Assembly: GCA_020832235.1 (NCBI GenBank)
Contig: JAFIEZ010000007.1
Span: forward strand, 372,001-436,000
Direction of reading: 5' to 3'
Length of the DNA: 64,000 bases
Source: Bacteroidota bacterium
GTDB lineage: Bacteria > Bacteroidota > Rhodothermia > Balneolales > HLUCCA01
The translations under genes were made by a program, and so were the position numbers. This document shows positions 27,385-37,535 of the stretch, one piece after another. Positions within the stretch are counted from its first letter, which is position 1, and every line of letters starts with the position of its first letter. Below the pieces are notes generated by a model, which saw only the letters and a program-made list of their open reading frames with translations, was not told the DNA's origin and did not search any database.

Positions 27385-28758
27385 CTATTTCGTACTTGTC
27401 ATCGATTTGCCAACCAGATAAGGGCATTTAGCAGCAGATTCGTGCAATGATTTATGCACAATAGCCAGACCTTCATCAATCTGGTCGGGAGTGATATTCA
27501 ATGGCGGACGGAACCGGATGGTATTGGTACCGCATGGAAGAATCATCAGACCATTATCATAGCAGGCTTTAACAACCTCGTTACGTGCATGAGTATTGGG
27601 CAGATCAAATGCGCACATCAACCCCTTACCTCTTACGCCATTAACAAAGGATACCTCTTCTTGTAAAGCATCCAGCTTCTTGAGCAGGTGTGCTCCGGTA
27701 CTAGCGGCATTTTCAACCAGATTATCTTCCTCAATAATCTCCAGGTAACGCTGAAAACGTACCATATCAACCAGGTTGCCACCCCATGTAGAGTTGATTC
27801 GTGAAGATTTGTGAAATACGTTTGTTTCAATATCATCAATGCGTGTTGAAGCCAAAATACCGCAAACTTGCGCTTTTTTCCCGAATGCCAGAATGTCGGG
27901 CTTAACATAATGCTGATGAGCCCAGAACTTACCGGTCAGACCAACACCGGTCTGTACCTCATCGTATATCAACAATGCTTCGTTTTCATCGGCCAATCGA
28001 CGTAATTCCTTATGGAAATTCAATGAGAAATGGTTATCGCCACCCTCGCCTTGAATGGGCTCAATAATAATCGCTGCAATGTCATCTTTGTGTGTTTTGA
28101 AAAACATTTCAGCCTGAGCAATAGAAAGCTTCTCATTGGCTTCTGTATGTGCAACGTTCTCTGCAGTCAACGGGAACACCTGCTTCGGGTTGAGTATGCG
28201 CGGCCATGGAAACTTAGGGAAGTAGGCAACTTTATTAGGCTCGGTATTGGTAAGCGACATGGTATACCCGGTTCGACCATGAAACGCCTGCTCAAAATGC
28301 AAAACCATGTGACCCTTTTCCTGACGATAACCTTTCCTGAAATTCTTCTGAACCTTCCAGTCAAATGCTACCTTCAGCGCGTTTTCAACCGCTAAAGCTC
28401 CACCGGCTACGAAAAAGGTGTACGGCATGTAGGAGGGAATACCAACACGAGAAAAAGTCTCCACAAATTCTGCCATGTACGTCGTATATACGTCAGAGTT
28501 GGAAGGATTATGGGCCGCAACATGAGCCAGTTTACTCATAAACTCATGGTCACCAACCAATTTCGGATGGTTCATCCCAACCGGGTTCGAAGCAAAAAAT
28601 GTAAAGAAATCAAGATAGTTCTTGTTGTGCTTGGAATCATAGAGATACGGGCCCTGGCTCTTATCCAGGTCCAGAACGACATCAAAGCCGTCTGCCAGAA
28701 TGTGCTTCTTCAGCACGTTATGCACTTCATTTGGTGCAATCTGTTGTGTTGTAATCAT
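27385..28758 (-). CDS. lat: L-lysine 6-aminotransferase
   Basis: This 457-residue class III PLP aminotransferase moves the epsilon-amino group of lysine to 2-oxoglutarate, giving aminoadipate semialdehyde. The PLP Lys lies in LAFGKKAQVCG, matching the LAT family, and the LIYDEVQTGVGLTGKFWAHQ and PCGTNTIRFRPPLNI segments fit too. The whole-length wording (SNPVGMNHPKL, HNPSNSDVYTTYM) is LAT-like rather than ornithine or GABA aminotransferase. It probably serves lysine breakdown. No aminoadipate semialdehyde dehydrogenase is next to it. Divergent from the tRNA gene. Confidence 0.9.
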   Translation of the reverse strand: MITTQQIAPNEVHNVLKKHILADGFDVVLDLDKSQGPYLYDSKHNKNYLDFFTFFASNPVGMNHPKLVGDHEFMSKLAHVAAHNPSNSDVYTTYMAEFVETFSRVGIPSYMPYTFFVAGGALAVENALKVAFDWKVQKNFRKGYRQEKGHMVLHFEQAFHGRTGYTMSLTNTEPNKVAYFPKFPWPRILNPKQVFPLTAENVAHTEANEKLSIAQAEMFFKTHKDDIAAIIIEPIQGEGGDNHFSLNFHKELRRLADENEALLIYDEVQTGVGLTGKFWAHQHYVKPDILAFGKKAQVCGILASTRIDDIETNVFHKSSRINSTWGGNLVDMVRFQRYLEIIEEDNLVENAASTGAHLLKKLDALQEEVSFVNGVRGKGLMCAFDLPNTHARNEVVKACYDNGLMILPCGTNTIRFRPPLNITPDQIDEGLAIVHKSLHESAAKCPYLVGKSMTSTK

Positions 28759-28902
28759 AGGTTCGTTTAAGATAAGGTTCGACGTTGTAATAGATAATCA
28801 AAATCGCCCACTCCGTGGTACTATGACCATAACTTACCCATAAAGGCTCTGCATGACAACCCCCGCTATACTGTTTAAACCAAGAACAGTTAATTTTATT
28901 CC

Positions 28903-28931
28903 TTGACTCGACGGCACGTTGTGCGTATATT
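28903..28931 (+). promoter_or_regulatory. Sigma70-like promoter of the initiator tRNA
   Basis: TTGACT at 28903-28908 and TATATT at 28926-28931 are separated by exactly 17 bases, about 13 bases before the tRNA. The position and spacing are what a housekeeping promoter would show. Confidence 0.75.
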
Positions 28932-28943
28932 ACAATTCTACAC

Positions 28944-29019
<76 letters not shown>

Positions 29020-29022
29020 ATG

Positions 29023-29058
29023 AAAGGTCTGATGCTTAAACACATCAGGCCTTTTTTT
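29023..29058 (+). terminator. Intrinsic terminator after the tRNA
   Basis: A 12-bp stem with one G-T pair (AAAGGTCTGATG / CATCAGGCCTTT) is followed by a run of seven Ts, three bases after the CCA end. Confidence 0.9.
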
Positions 29059-29189
29059 ATTTCAAGTCATTGTGTCTGCACATTTTTTTGTACTTTTTTC
29101 CTAGTTGTTAAGCAACACAACCGTGTTTTTTAACTCTACACCCATCTGCTTTTCGTAATAGCTGTTCCGGTTAATCGTTTTTATCTACT

Positions 29190-31796
29190 ATGCGAATTTT
29201 TGCCACATCCGTCTTGTTTATCGTAGCATTGCTGTCAGCTCAAGTCGCAGCCCAGGATGTTGCTGAGATCGAGTTGTTTCGACTCAATGAGGTACTACAT
29301 CGTACCACTTCTGTCCATTCACAGGCATGTCAAACACTAGACTTACTACAACGGCCAGAGTCTGTTGACGCTCTTCGCGAATTCCGCAGCTGGGCGGGTA
29401 AAGGCAGACCAGGACAACAAAACCTACTTGAGATCGCGAATTCGTTTTCCGTGGGAGAACGCAAGAATTTCAAAACCTATGATTTTTCGTCAGAATCGTA
29501 TCGTGATATTAACTTTGAGTTGGTAGCCCAGGGGGATATAACCAATATTTGGGTGGAGTATGCCGAGTTGGGCTCAACAGCCGTTAGCAGGTCTTCGCTC
29601 ACCGATGTGCTTGCCTTTATGGAAGACAGAACAGGTAGTCAGTCTGTAAATCCGAATGAGGGCATCCTGGTTAATAATACCTCTCTTTTTGGGAATCGAC
29701 CTAATGTAGATGGCTCAGGAAGGCTCAATGTATTGCTTACCCGTATAGATCCCGACGACGGGTTTATTGTTAATGGATATTTCGCACCTATAAACTTGAG
29801 TCTAACGAATGCGAACTCCAATAGGATGGATATCATTTACATCAATTCTTTGCTGTTCTACAACGCTGATACTCGAGGAATACATAATGCCCTTTCTACA
29901 TTGGCACACGAAGATCAGCATCTCATTCATGCCAACTACGGCGCACTGCCGACGTTTCAGAACGAAGGTCAATCAGAGTGGGCTGAAATTGCGAATGGGT
30001 TCGGCGGACGTTTTGCTTCCCATCTGGCTTTGCCTGAAGAAATAAATGCTCCATTGTATCAGTGGAGACAAGGTTCTGTTGAGGGACTATATGACTACAG
30101 CCGGGCTTCACTGTTTCATGATTACCTCGCAGGACGAATCGGGATTGAGGCAACTGGTGCAATTACCCGTTCGCCTCAAGGTTTTACAGCAGCCTATGAA
30201 AATGCAATACCCGGTTCAGGACAGCTGCCGAACATTTTAATGGATTTCCACACGGCAAACCTGGTCAACAACGCCAACCTCAGCAACGGGGTCTACTCCT
30301 ACGTGAACCCGGTTCGCGCATCATCACGGGCTACAGGTTTTGCTACTAGGTTTCCTTCCGTACTTATTGATGCCGTAGGTTCTGGTTCTGTTCGATATGG
30401 TGGTGCAGAGATGAATCAATGGGTAGGTGTACGTAACCTGTCTGTGGATCTCTCATCTGGCAGTGGCATGATGCATCGTATTGTAAAAAAGCCAATCGGA
30501 TCATCAGCATTGACAGTATTATCCGTTTCACCCGGAAATATCTCCATCCCAGGCGAATTTGAAACCGTAACGCTTATCTCCGCGAATGTTGTTGCCAGTA
30601 GCGCCAACCCGGGATCAACACCTGCTGTATCGTACAGTTTTACTTCTACCTGGGATCCGCTTCCATTTGAAATTAATACTCTTGATTACAGCGGCGCTCC
30701 GGCGTTTTTTGCAGAGCTGCCGGGCGACCCTACGAATTCATCCCGACGAGATATTCGCAAGGTGGCTGTTCGTATATCGCCTGAAACCAACGGATCACTC
30801 ACCCAGGTATCATTCTCAATAAATAATCGTCAGCAGGGCGTGGTAGGCAACGGCACCCTGAATGTGGAGCTCTATACGAGCATAAACGACGGAATAGACG
30901 GTTCAACCAACACACCCCGCCTCATACCCGGAGAAAAACTTTATGGCGAATCAATACCTTTCGAAAACATCAGCAGGGGATTGAATACGCTGGTAGTTAG
31001 CGGCGAATCTTGGTCGGTTGAAGCATTTGAGGAATACTTCGTTGTATTTGAGGTGGTTGACCATACTGCCGATGCCCGTCTTGAATTTCTAATTGACAGC
31101 GGATCAGAGTCAATCACCAATTCAAATTACTATCCGGTACGGAGCCGTTTATTTTTTGCCGGAACACAAAATGAGTGGCGTCGCTGGCAAGATAGCAACA
31201 ACTACCTGGTATCAGCCACTGTGGCAGGATTCTATGCAGGGGATCTAGACCAGCCACAATTCACTATATTGCCCCGCGAGCGCTACGTAGCGGCTGTCGG
31301 CACGCAGTTAAATATTGATGTACAGGCTTCCGGTACACCTGAACCAATATACATCTGGCGTCGTAACGGTCAGTTGATTCCAGATCAGACAGGACCCAGG
31401 TTAACAATCGACAGAATTACTGCCGAACAGTCAGGAATATACGAGGTCAGGGCTTCCAATTTTGCCGGTTTTACCGAATTCCAACAGTTTGAAATTGCCG
31501 CAATTCCCCAGGGAGTTGTACTATCCGATAACTTTCCAAATCCTTTTAATAACACAACTACAATTCAGTTTAGTATTTCCTCGCCAGGATTTGTAGACCT
31601 TGAGGTATTCGATGTGCTCGGTAGGAGAGTGGCCCAGTTAGCTCAAACCGCACCCTATCAGCCGGGGTTATATCGGATACCTTTTAATGCTTCCGGACTT
31701 GCCAGCGGTGTATACCTTTATCGTTTGCAGTTTACCCCGGCCTCCGGTAATGGTGATTCGGTCACGGAAATTCGAAACATGCTTTACCTGAAATAG
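29190..31796 (+). CDS. Secreted HExxH metalloprotease-like protein with Ig-like and T9SS sorting domains
   Basis: This 868-residue exported protein has a signal peptide (residues 1-21). A gluzincin-like zinc site HEDQH at 240-244 is followed by NEG (Glu259) as a likely third ligand, so the N-terminal part is probably a peptidase. Beta-rich regions of unknown type follow. An Ig-like domain at about 690-775 contains [10 protein letters not shown] and [13 protein letters not shown]. The last 80 residues ([28 protein letters not shown]) form a type A sorting domain for type IX secretion. Expected location is the cell surface or medium. Substrate is unknown. Confidence 0.85.
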   Translation: MRIFATSVLFIVALLSAQVAAQDVAEIELFRLNEVLHRTTSVHSQACQTLDLLQRPESVDALREFRSWAGKGRPGQQNLLEIANSFSVGERKNFKTYDFSSESYRDINFELVAQGDITNIWVEYAELGSTAVSRSSLTDVLAFMEDRTGSQSVNPNEGILVNNTSLFGNRPNVDGSGRLNVLLTRIDPDDGFIVNGYFAPINLSLTNANSNRMDIIYINSLLFYNADTRGIHNALSTLAHEDQHLIHANYGALPTFQNEGQSEWAEIANGFGGRFASHLALPEEINAPLYQWRQGSVEGLYDYSRASLFHDYLAGRIGIEATGAITRSPQGFTAAYENAIPGSGQLPNILMDFHTANLVNNANLSNGVYSYVNPVRASSRATGFATRFPSVLIDAVGSGSVRYGGAEMNQWVGVRNLSVDLSSGSGMMHRIVKKPIGSSALTVLSVSPGNISIPGEFETVTLISANVVASSANPGSTPAVSYSFTSTWDPLPFEINTLDYSGAPAFFAELPGDPTNSSRRDIRKVAVRISPETNGSLTQVSFSINNRQQGVVGNGTLNVELYTSINDGIDGSTNTPRLIPGEKLYGESIPFENISRGLNTLVVSGESWSVEAFEEYFVVFEVVDHTADARLEFLIDSGSESITNSNYYPVRSRLFFAGTQNEWRRWQDSNNYLVSATVAGFYAGDLDQPQFTILPRERYVAAVGTQLNIDVQASGTPEPIYIWRRNGQLIPDQTGPRLTIDRITAEQSGIYEVRASNFAGFTEFQQFEIAAIPQGVVLSDNFPNPFNNTTTIQFSISSPGFVDLEVFDVLGRRVAQLAQTAPYQPGLYRIPFNASGLASGVYLYRLQFTPASGNGDSVTEIRNMLYLK

Positions 31797-31833
31797 CACA
31801 TTCCATCAGCATAAGTGGTGTTCTTGATGCGTA

Positions 31834-32847
31834 TCAGTCTGTTGAATGGAGGTCTAGCAGATTGTCGAGATAGCCGTATATTTCCGTTTTTTTTGCCTCC
31901 GAAAACTTGTCGATTGCCTGAATACATAAGAAGCGCTTCTTTCCTTTTTTCAGCGTATTCATTTTCCAGGAATAGTAGAAACCATAATCGGTCTCTCCAT
32001 TTAGCATAAGTACCTCCTTAGTACCTTTAAGAACAGCCGTTCCCTTCATTATTTCAATGTGATTGGCAAGGAAAAAAGAAGAGAACTGAGCCGTATCGCG
32101 AAGAGGATACTTCAAGTTTTCACTAAGTAAGGACTCGTTTTTTTTAAAAAAATGAACCAGGGTCTCTTTTTTAACAGGGTGAGGGATATGTGGTATTCTG
32201 AAATATTTATGTTTTAACCCGGCTAGTTGTGCCGACCTTATCTGATACAATAAATGCAGTGAGCGCGTGATGCCGAACCATTTCAGCGCCAAACTATTCA
32301 TTAACGCGTTGACATTCATATAAAACCGACCATGTGGCAAGATACGGCTCCAATTACCACGTAAAACCACGTCATTATCTCGGAAAAAGTCCTCGTAGCG
32401 TACCGGTGCAGTAAGCAAAAAGTCATCGTTGAAAAAGATAAAACGGTCGGCAAGGTCACGAATGCGCCACAATACAGTTTCAATAGACCTGGAGTTGAAT
32501 GTGGGCAACGACCATTCAAAGCCCGAAAATATCTCCGAGTGATCAATTAACTGTATCCGATTAGACTTCATATACGCATCGGTAAAAAAATCAGGCTTCT
32601 GAGCGTCTGTCACCACAAAGATTGTTCGAATCCACGGGGCAAATTTTCGGATTGATCCAATCGTGTATCGAATCTCCCCATTATCAATAAACCGAGTTTT
32701 CTCACCGGCAGTGGACAACAACGTCTCGGACAGGTCATCCGGTCTGCCAAGTAGTTTCTTTCGCTTGCGCTTGTGTTCCGGGTCGTTACCGTCTACCCAG
32801 GTAATAACAACATCTACTTCAGGAATGGAATGGGTTTCAGATTTCAT
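31834..32847 (-). CDS. Stealth-family sugar-phosphate transferase
   Basis: This 337-residue protein has the Stealth conserved regions: DVVITWVDGNDPEH at the N-terminus, FIDNGEIRYTIGSIRKFAPW, and the FIFFNDDFLL block with paired Asp. Stealth enzymes transfer hexose-1-phosphates when capsule or surface polysaccharide is made. It is the last gene of the phosphohexomutase operon, six bases after the haemolysin-III gene. A phosphohexomutase would supply the sugar-1-phosphate precursor, which supports a surface-polysaccharide role. Confidence 0.88.
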   Translation of the reverse strand: MKSETHSIPEVDVVITWVDGNDPEHKRKRKKLLGRPDDLSETLLSTAGEKTRFIDNGEIRYTIGSIRKFAPWIRTIFVVTDAQKPDFFTDAYMKSNRIQLIDHSEIFSGFEWSLPTFNSRSIETVLWRIRDLADRFIFFNDDFLLTAPVRYEDFFRDNDVVLRGNWSRILPHGRFYMNVNALMNSLALKWFGITRSLHLLYQIRSAQLAGLKHKYFRIPHIPHPVKKETLVHFFKKNESLLSENLKYPLRDTAQFSSFFLANHIEIMKGTAVLKGTKEVLMLNGETDYGFYYSWKMNTLKKGKKRFLCIQAIDKFSEAKKTEIYGYLDNLLDLHSTD

Positions 32848-32853
32848 ATTGCT

Positions 32854-33513
32854 TTACATGTACCAGTAAACGGCCCAAAAATGACTGGCTGTACCTGCCA
32901 TAACAAAAAGATGCCATATTTCATGAAATCCGAAAACATCAGGCCAGGGATCAGGTTTTTTAAGTCCATAAATCACAGCGCCGATAGTATAAAAAAGTCC
33001 ACCGGCTATAGTCCAGTATAAAGCTGCTTCAGTGATATTGCCAGACATATTCGGCAGGCTCCATACGGCCAACCACCCCATAAATACGTAAAAACCCGTA
33101 GAAAGCCATCGCGGTGCATGAAACCAGACCAGTTTAATGAGGATGCCAGCTTTGGCCAAAACCCAAATGGTGATCAGATACACCCATTTTGTTGTGCCAT
33201 CCATAGCCAGCAGACAATATGGAGTATACGTACCCGCTATAAGCACATAGATCATAGAGTGGTCCAGTTTGCGTAATAGCAGCGTACCGCGCTCATCCAG
33301 ACGAAGCCAATGGTAAACAGCACTGGCCGTATACAAAAAGACCATTGACAGTCCAAAAACAGTAACAGCCAGAAAACGTACATCGTCTCCAGTGTGAATG
33401 GTTTGACGGATAAGCAATATCAATCCAATGAGCGATAAAACCGCCGCAAAAGCGTGAGTTAAACTGCTCACCGGATCTTTAATCCGACTTGACAACGCAG
33501 ACCACACCTGCAT
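32854..33513 (-). CDS. Haemolysin III family (PAQR-type) membrane protein
   Basis: This 219-residue protein has seven predicted membrane helices and the family's signature residues: SAVYHW, LDHSMIYVLIAGTYTPY and the C-terminal HEIWHLFVMAGTASHF, whose His residues may bind zinc as in PAQR receptors. Despite the family name, haemolysis is not established for most members; membrane-lipid homeostasis is more likely. Its ATG overlaps the phosphohexomutase stop by one base. Confidence 0.9.
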   Translation of the reverse strand: MQVWSALSSRIKDPVSSLTHAFAAVLSLIGLILLIRQTIHTGDDVRFLAVTVFGLSMVFLYTASAVYHWLRLDERGTLLLRKLDHSMIYVLIAGTYTPYCLLAMDGTTKWVYLITIWVLAKAGILIKLVWFHAPRWLSTGFYVFMGWLAVWSLPNMSGNITEAALYWTIAGGLFYTIGAVIYGLKKPDPWPDVFGFHEIWHLFVMAGTASHFWAVYWYM

Positions 33514-35252
33514 CAGGCTACACCTAAATCGCTCATTACAGCGTCAATTTTCTTGTCGAGTTCTGCTGATACTGTATCGAAGTCCTCTTTTCTGTTCAGC
33601 TGACCTTTTACGCTGCAGTAAAACTTGATTTTTGGCTCTGTGCCCGACGGTCGCGCGGATATGACGCTGCCGTCTTCGGTAATAAACTGCAGTACATCTG
33701 AGGCCGGTAGGTCTATAGCTTCCTGTTTTCCGGAAGAAAGTTCTCTGGATGTCTGTGCCGCATAGTCTTTAAGCGTACGAACCGGCGAACCGCCCAGTAC
33801 ACTCGGTGTATCTTCCCGGTACGATTTCATCATGGCTTTGATTTCCTCAGCCCCAGACTTGCCCTTTTTGGTAATTGAAATAAGCTTTTCTTTGTAGTAC
33901 CCGTGCTGAACATATAGCCCAATCAAAGCATCAAACAACGATTGTCCCTTATCTTTGTAATAGGCAGCCATTTCGGCAATCATCGCAGCCGCTACCACAG
34001 CATCTTTGTCTCTTGCGTGCTCTCCAACCAGATACCCATAGCTCTCTTCACCGCCAACTACAAAGGTTTGTTCTCCTTCCAGTCGCGTCATAAGATCCCC
34101 TATAAACTTGAAGCCGGTTAATACATTATAACAGGTTACGTTCATGGATGCTGCAATACGATCCATCAACTGTGATGTTACAATCGTTTTAACCACATAC
34201 TGCTTCCCGTCTAGTTTGCCGGCCTCGTTCCATGCCGTCAGTACATAGTGCATGAGCAAAGAACCTGTCTGATTCCCATTTAATAACACCAGTTCACCGT
34301 TGTTGTCGCGAACCGCAATGCCAACCCGGTCGGCATCAGGGTCGGTAGCCATCACCAGGTCTGCTCCCACTTCCCGGGCCTTCTGCAGTGCCATAGTCAA
34401 CGCTTCCTGCTCTTCGGGATTCGGATAAATCACGGTGGGGAAGTTTCCATCGAATGTAATCTGTTCGTCAACCAAAATCACGTTGCTGAAACCAAATCGT
34501 TTTAAAACATCAGGAACAAGGGGATACCCGGTACCGTGAATCGGGGAAAAAACGATTTTCATGTCATGCTGCCGTTTTATGGCGTCTGCAGATATTGATT
34601 CCCGGGCCAGTCGTGCAACGTATTGTTCATCCATTTCGGCCCCCAGCTTTTTAATCAACGCCGGATTTCCGTCAAACTTGACTTCATCAACCGAAGTAAT
34701 GTTGGCAACCTCCGCTACTACATTCTTGTCATGTGGTGCTATAAGCTGACCTCCGTCATTCCAATAGGCCTTGTAACCTGAATACTCTTTTGGGTTATGA
34801 GAAGCCGTCAACATTACACCGCTCTGACATCCTAACTCACGTATAGCATACGATAACTGGGGGGTAGGACGCAGCTCTTCAAACATGTACACCTCAATAC
34901 CATTCGCAGAAAATACATCTGCGGTAATTTGAGCAAATGTCGTGGCATTGTTACGGCAGTCGTGCGCAATAGCTACCTTAATCGGGGTGTCACCATACAC
35001 TTTTTTCAAATAGTTCGATAGTCCCTGAGTTGCCATTCCAATCGTATAGCGATTAATTCGATTCGAGCCAATTCCCATAATACCACGCAAACCACCAGTG
35101 CCAAATTCAAGATCTCTGTAAAATGCATCAGTCAGTTCAGTAGTTGCATTTTCTTTAATCAAACGGCGGATTTCATCTTTTGTTTGCTGGTCGTAGTTAC
35201 CATTCAACCAGGTCTCCATATTCTTTTTGGTGGTTGCGTCAAGTTGTAGCAT
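33513..35252 (-). CDS. pgcA: Alpha-D-phosphohexomutase (PgcA-type phosphoglucomutase/phosphomannomutase)
   Basis: This 579-residue enzyme interconverts hexose 6- and 1-phosphates; its length matches PgcA of Bacillus. The catalytic phosphoserine loop is LTASHNPKEYSGYK. The metal-binding loop DPDADRVGIAV, sugar loop GGEESYGYLVG and phosphate loop RPSGTEPKIKFY are all present. Whether glucose or mannose is preferred cannot be told. It leads an operon with the haemolysin-III and Stealth genes and is divergent from the symporter operon. Confidence 0.92.
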   Translation of the reverse strand: MLQLDATTKKNMETWLNGNYDQQTKDEIRRLIKENATTELTDAFYRDLEFGTGGLRGIMGIGSNRINRYTIGMATQGLSNYLKKVYGDTPIKVAIAHDCRNNATTFAQITADVFSANGIEVYMFEELRPTPQLSYAIRELGCQSGVMLTASHNPKEYSGYKAYWNDGGQLIAPHDKNVVAEVANITSVDEVKFDGNPALIKKLGAEMDEQYVARLARESISADAIKRQHDMKIVFSPIHGTGYPLVPDVLKRFGFSNVILVDEQITFDGNFPTVIYPNPEEQEALTMALQKAREVGADLVMATDPDADRVGIAVRDNNGELVLLNGNQTGSLLMHYVLTAWNEAGKLDGKQYVVKTIVTSQLMDRIAASMNVTCYNVLTGFKFIGDLMTRLEGEQTFVVGGEESYGYLVGEHARDKDAVVAAAMIAEMAAYYKDKGQSLFDALIGLYVQHGYYKEKLISITKKGKSGAEEIKAMMKSYREDTPSVLGGSPVRTLKDYAAQTSRELSSGKQEAIDLPASDVLQFITEDGSVISARPSGTEPKIKFYCSVKGQLNRKEDFDTVSAELDKKIDAVMSDLGVA

Positions 35253-35587
35253 AATAATAGTGTTGGTTAAATCAGTTTGCTGAAGTAGCTACACAACAGC
35301 AGATTCAGATAGGTTTGGTTTCAGCGGTATAAAATACATCCGAATTTCCCAATTTTGAGGGCTATTATCAAGAAAAACCATTGCCATATCATTCAGAACA
35401 AATGATTTCGGAATTTTACAGTTGTATTTATTAGTTTACCAGCGTCTTTAAATCGTAAGTTAATCAAAAACAACCACGTTATCGTTTTTTACAGTTACAC
35501 CCACCCGATTTTTCTTCACCATCCAATCAGTTTTTCAGACTGTTGTATTTCGCACCATACATCCCAACATAACTTTTGGGAGGGCTT
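35253..35587. other. 335-base divergent intergenic region
   Basis: This region lies between the phosphohexomutase and symporter operons and should hold both promoters. It is AT-rich with several T-runs. I found no convincing -35/-10 pair, palindrome, tRNA or small ORF. At its right end GGGAGGG forms the ribosome site of the symporter gene. Confidence 0.5.
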
Positions 35588-37036
35588 ATGCATTGGGTAG
35601 ACCTCCTTGTTTTTATAGTATATATGATTGGGATTCTGGGCGTTGGATTCTACTTCATGCGTCGCAACAAAGGAGATGAAGACTATTTCCTGGCCGGCCG
35701 ATCAATGTCGTACCCACACATTGGGCTATCTGTTGTTGCAACCGACGTTGGGGGCGGTTTCTCGATAGGTTTGGGAGGACTGGGCTTCATTCTTGGTATT
35801 TCCGGTTCATGGATGCTATTCACCGGATTGATGGGGGCATGGCTCAGCGCTGTGTTCCTCATACCAAAAGTTAAAAAGCTATCTTCCTCCAAACGCTTTT
35901 TTACCATGCCCCAACTCTTCGGGCACTATTATAGTCCCACAGCTGCACTGGTTGCAGGATTTATTTCAGCCATAGGATACATCGGATTCACAAGCTCTCA
36001 GATGCTGGCAGGTGCCAAACTGGCCTCGGCATCATTCCCCGAACTATCATTGATACATGCCCTTTATCTGATGGGATTCATAATTGTGGTATACACCGTA
36101 ATGGGTGGTATCAAAGCCGTAATATATACAGATACGTTTCAGTGGGCATTGCTCATGGTTGGGCTAATATTTGTAGGAATACCCATTGCCTATCTCGCTG
36201 TGGGAGGATTCGATGCCATCTCGGAAGCAGTTCCCCGTTCGTTTCTCAGGCTCGATGCTATAACCCATTATGATTTCATAAACTGGTGTATAACCATTAT
36301 GCCCATCTGGTTTGTAGGGATGACGCTTTATCAGCGTATATACGCCTCGCGAGACGAGAAAGAGGCCAAAAAAGCCTGGTATCTGGCAGGATTATTTGAA
36401 TGGCCGATTATGGCATTCATGGGCGTGTTTCTTGGTCTCTTAGCCAGAGTAGCAGCAGAACAGGGGATGTTTGCATACCTCGGCTATGCCGATGCAACGG
36501 GAATGGACGCGGAGATGGGACTTCCTTTACTGCTATCAACCGTTCTGCCTATCGGTTTTATGGGACTTATGATGTCGGCTTATTTTTCCGCTGTTATGTC
36601 AACCGCCGACAGTTGCCTTGTAGCCGCATCCGGCAATGTGGTCACTGATATTATGCGAAAAGGGATGGGGTTCAGAAACAGAGCTATCACCGACATAAGG
36701 TTGTCACAGTATGTAACGTTGGCATTGGGCGCGCTGGCACTCGGCATCGCCGCTTCTTTTGAAAATGTACTGGACATCATGCTCTGGTCATACGCTTTTA
36801 TGGTTTCCGGACTCTTTGTGCCCGTTATTGGAGCGTTGTACTGGAAGAAAAGCACAGCAGCCGGTGCGGTATCTGCCATGATATCCGGTGGAGCCACCAC
36901 CGTTTGGCTTAGCGTGTCCCCACCCCAATTTCTGAGCGAAAACTGGGATCCCAACCTTTACGGCATTTCAGTCGCTCTGCTTGTTTTTATTTTCATCTCG
37001 CTGATCACCCAAAAGCAAAATGAATCGGGTAATTAG
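35588..37036 (+). CDS. Sodium:solute symporter
   Basis: This SSS-family carrier of about 482 residues uses the sodium gradient to import a small organic solute. About 13 hydrophobic helices are visible. The family segments EDYFLAGRSM near residue 33, the Gly-rich stretch (VATDVGGGFSIGLGGLGF), and MSAYFSAVMSTADSCLVAASG match SSS. Substrate is unknown; the downstream racemases, peptidase and amidohydrolase point to an amino acid or peptide-like compound. The ATG at 35588 follows GGGAGGG; a TTG four codons earlier is unlikely. First gene of a six-gene operon. Confidence 0.9.
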   Translation: MHWVDLLVFIVYMIGILGVGFYFMRRNKGDEDYFLAGRSMSYPHIGLSVVATDVGGGFSIGLGGLGFILGISGSWMLFTGLMGAWLSAVFLIPKVKKLSSSKRFFTMPQLFGHYYSPTAALVAGFISAIGYIGFTSSQMLAGAKLASASFPELSLIHALYLMGFIIVVYTVMGGIKAVIYTDTFQWALLMVGLIFVGIPIAYLAVGGFDAISEAVPRSFLRLDAITHYDFINWCITIMPIWFVGMTLYQRIYASRDEKEAKKAWYLAGLFEWPIMAFMGVFLGLLARVAAEQGMFAYLGYADATGMDAEMGLPLLLSTVLPIGFMGLMMSAYFSAVMSTADSCLVAASGNVVTDIMRKGMGFRNRAITDIRLSQYVTLALGALALGIAASFENVLDIMLWSYAFMVSGLFVPVIGALYWKKSTAAGAVSAMISGGATTVWLSVSPPQFLSENWDPNLYGISVALLVFIFISLITQKQNESGN

Positions 37037-37090
37037 CGCCTAAAAAGCCGATATTACTATCAAAGAAAATTATAATGAACGGCTAAGACT

Positions 37091-37531
37091 ATGAACATTG
37101 TTATTATTGATTCTACTAATTACGAACAAACATCATTTACAAAAGAAGCGATCGCCGATTTCCTCGTAACAGCTTTGGAGCAGTATGGCGATAAAAAAGA
37201 GGACATTCTTAAATGTCTCGACTATGCGCTTTCACGCGAACCGGGTAAAGGAGGGATGATTACCTTAACTCATGAAAATGAAAAGATTACTGGTGTTGTT
37301 GTGATAAATCACACCGGAATGGCCGACTACATACCGGAACACATTCTGGTCTATATTGCGGTAGACTCCTCCCAGCGCGGGAAAGGGGTGGGAAAAGCGC
37401 TCATGGAAACCGTAATTAAGGCAACATCCGGATCTATAGCCCTACACGTAGAGCCCGATAATCCGGCTCGTCGATTGTATGAAAGGCTAGGCTTTACCAG
37501 TAAATACTTGGAAATGCGATTGCATAAATAA
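37091..37531 (+). CDS. GNAT-family N-acetyltransferase
   Basis: This 146-residue protein has the acetyl-CoA pyrophosphate loop QRGKGVGKALME near residue 98 and the C-terminal NPARRLYERLGF signature. It probably acetylates a small amine or amino acid, possibly the substrate handled by its operon partners; this is inference. It lies 54 bases after the symporter and four bases before the racemase gene. Confidence 0.88.
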   Translation: MNIVIIDSTNYEQTSFTKEAIADFLVTALEQYGDKKEDILKCLDYALSREPGKGGMITLTHENEKITGVVVINHTGMADYIPEHILVYIAVDSSQRGKGVGKALMETVIKATSGSIALHVEPDNPARRLYERLGFTSKYLEMRLHK

Positions 37532-37535
37532 ATTC

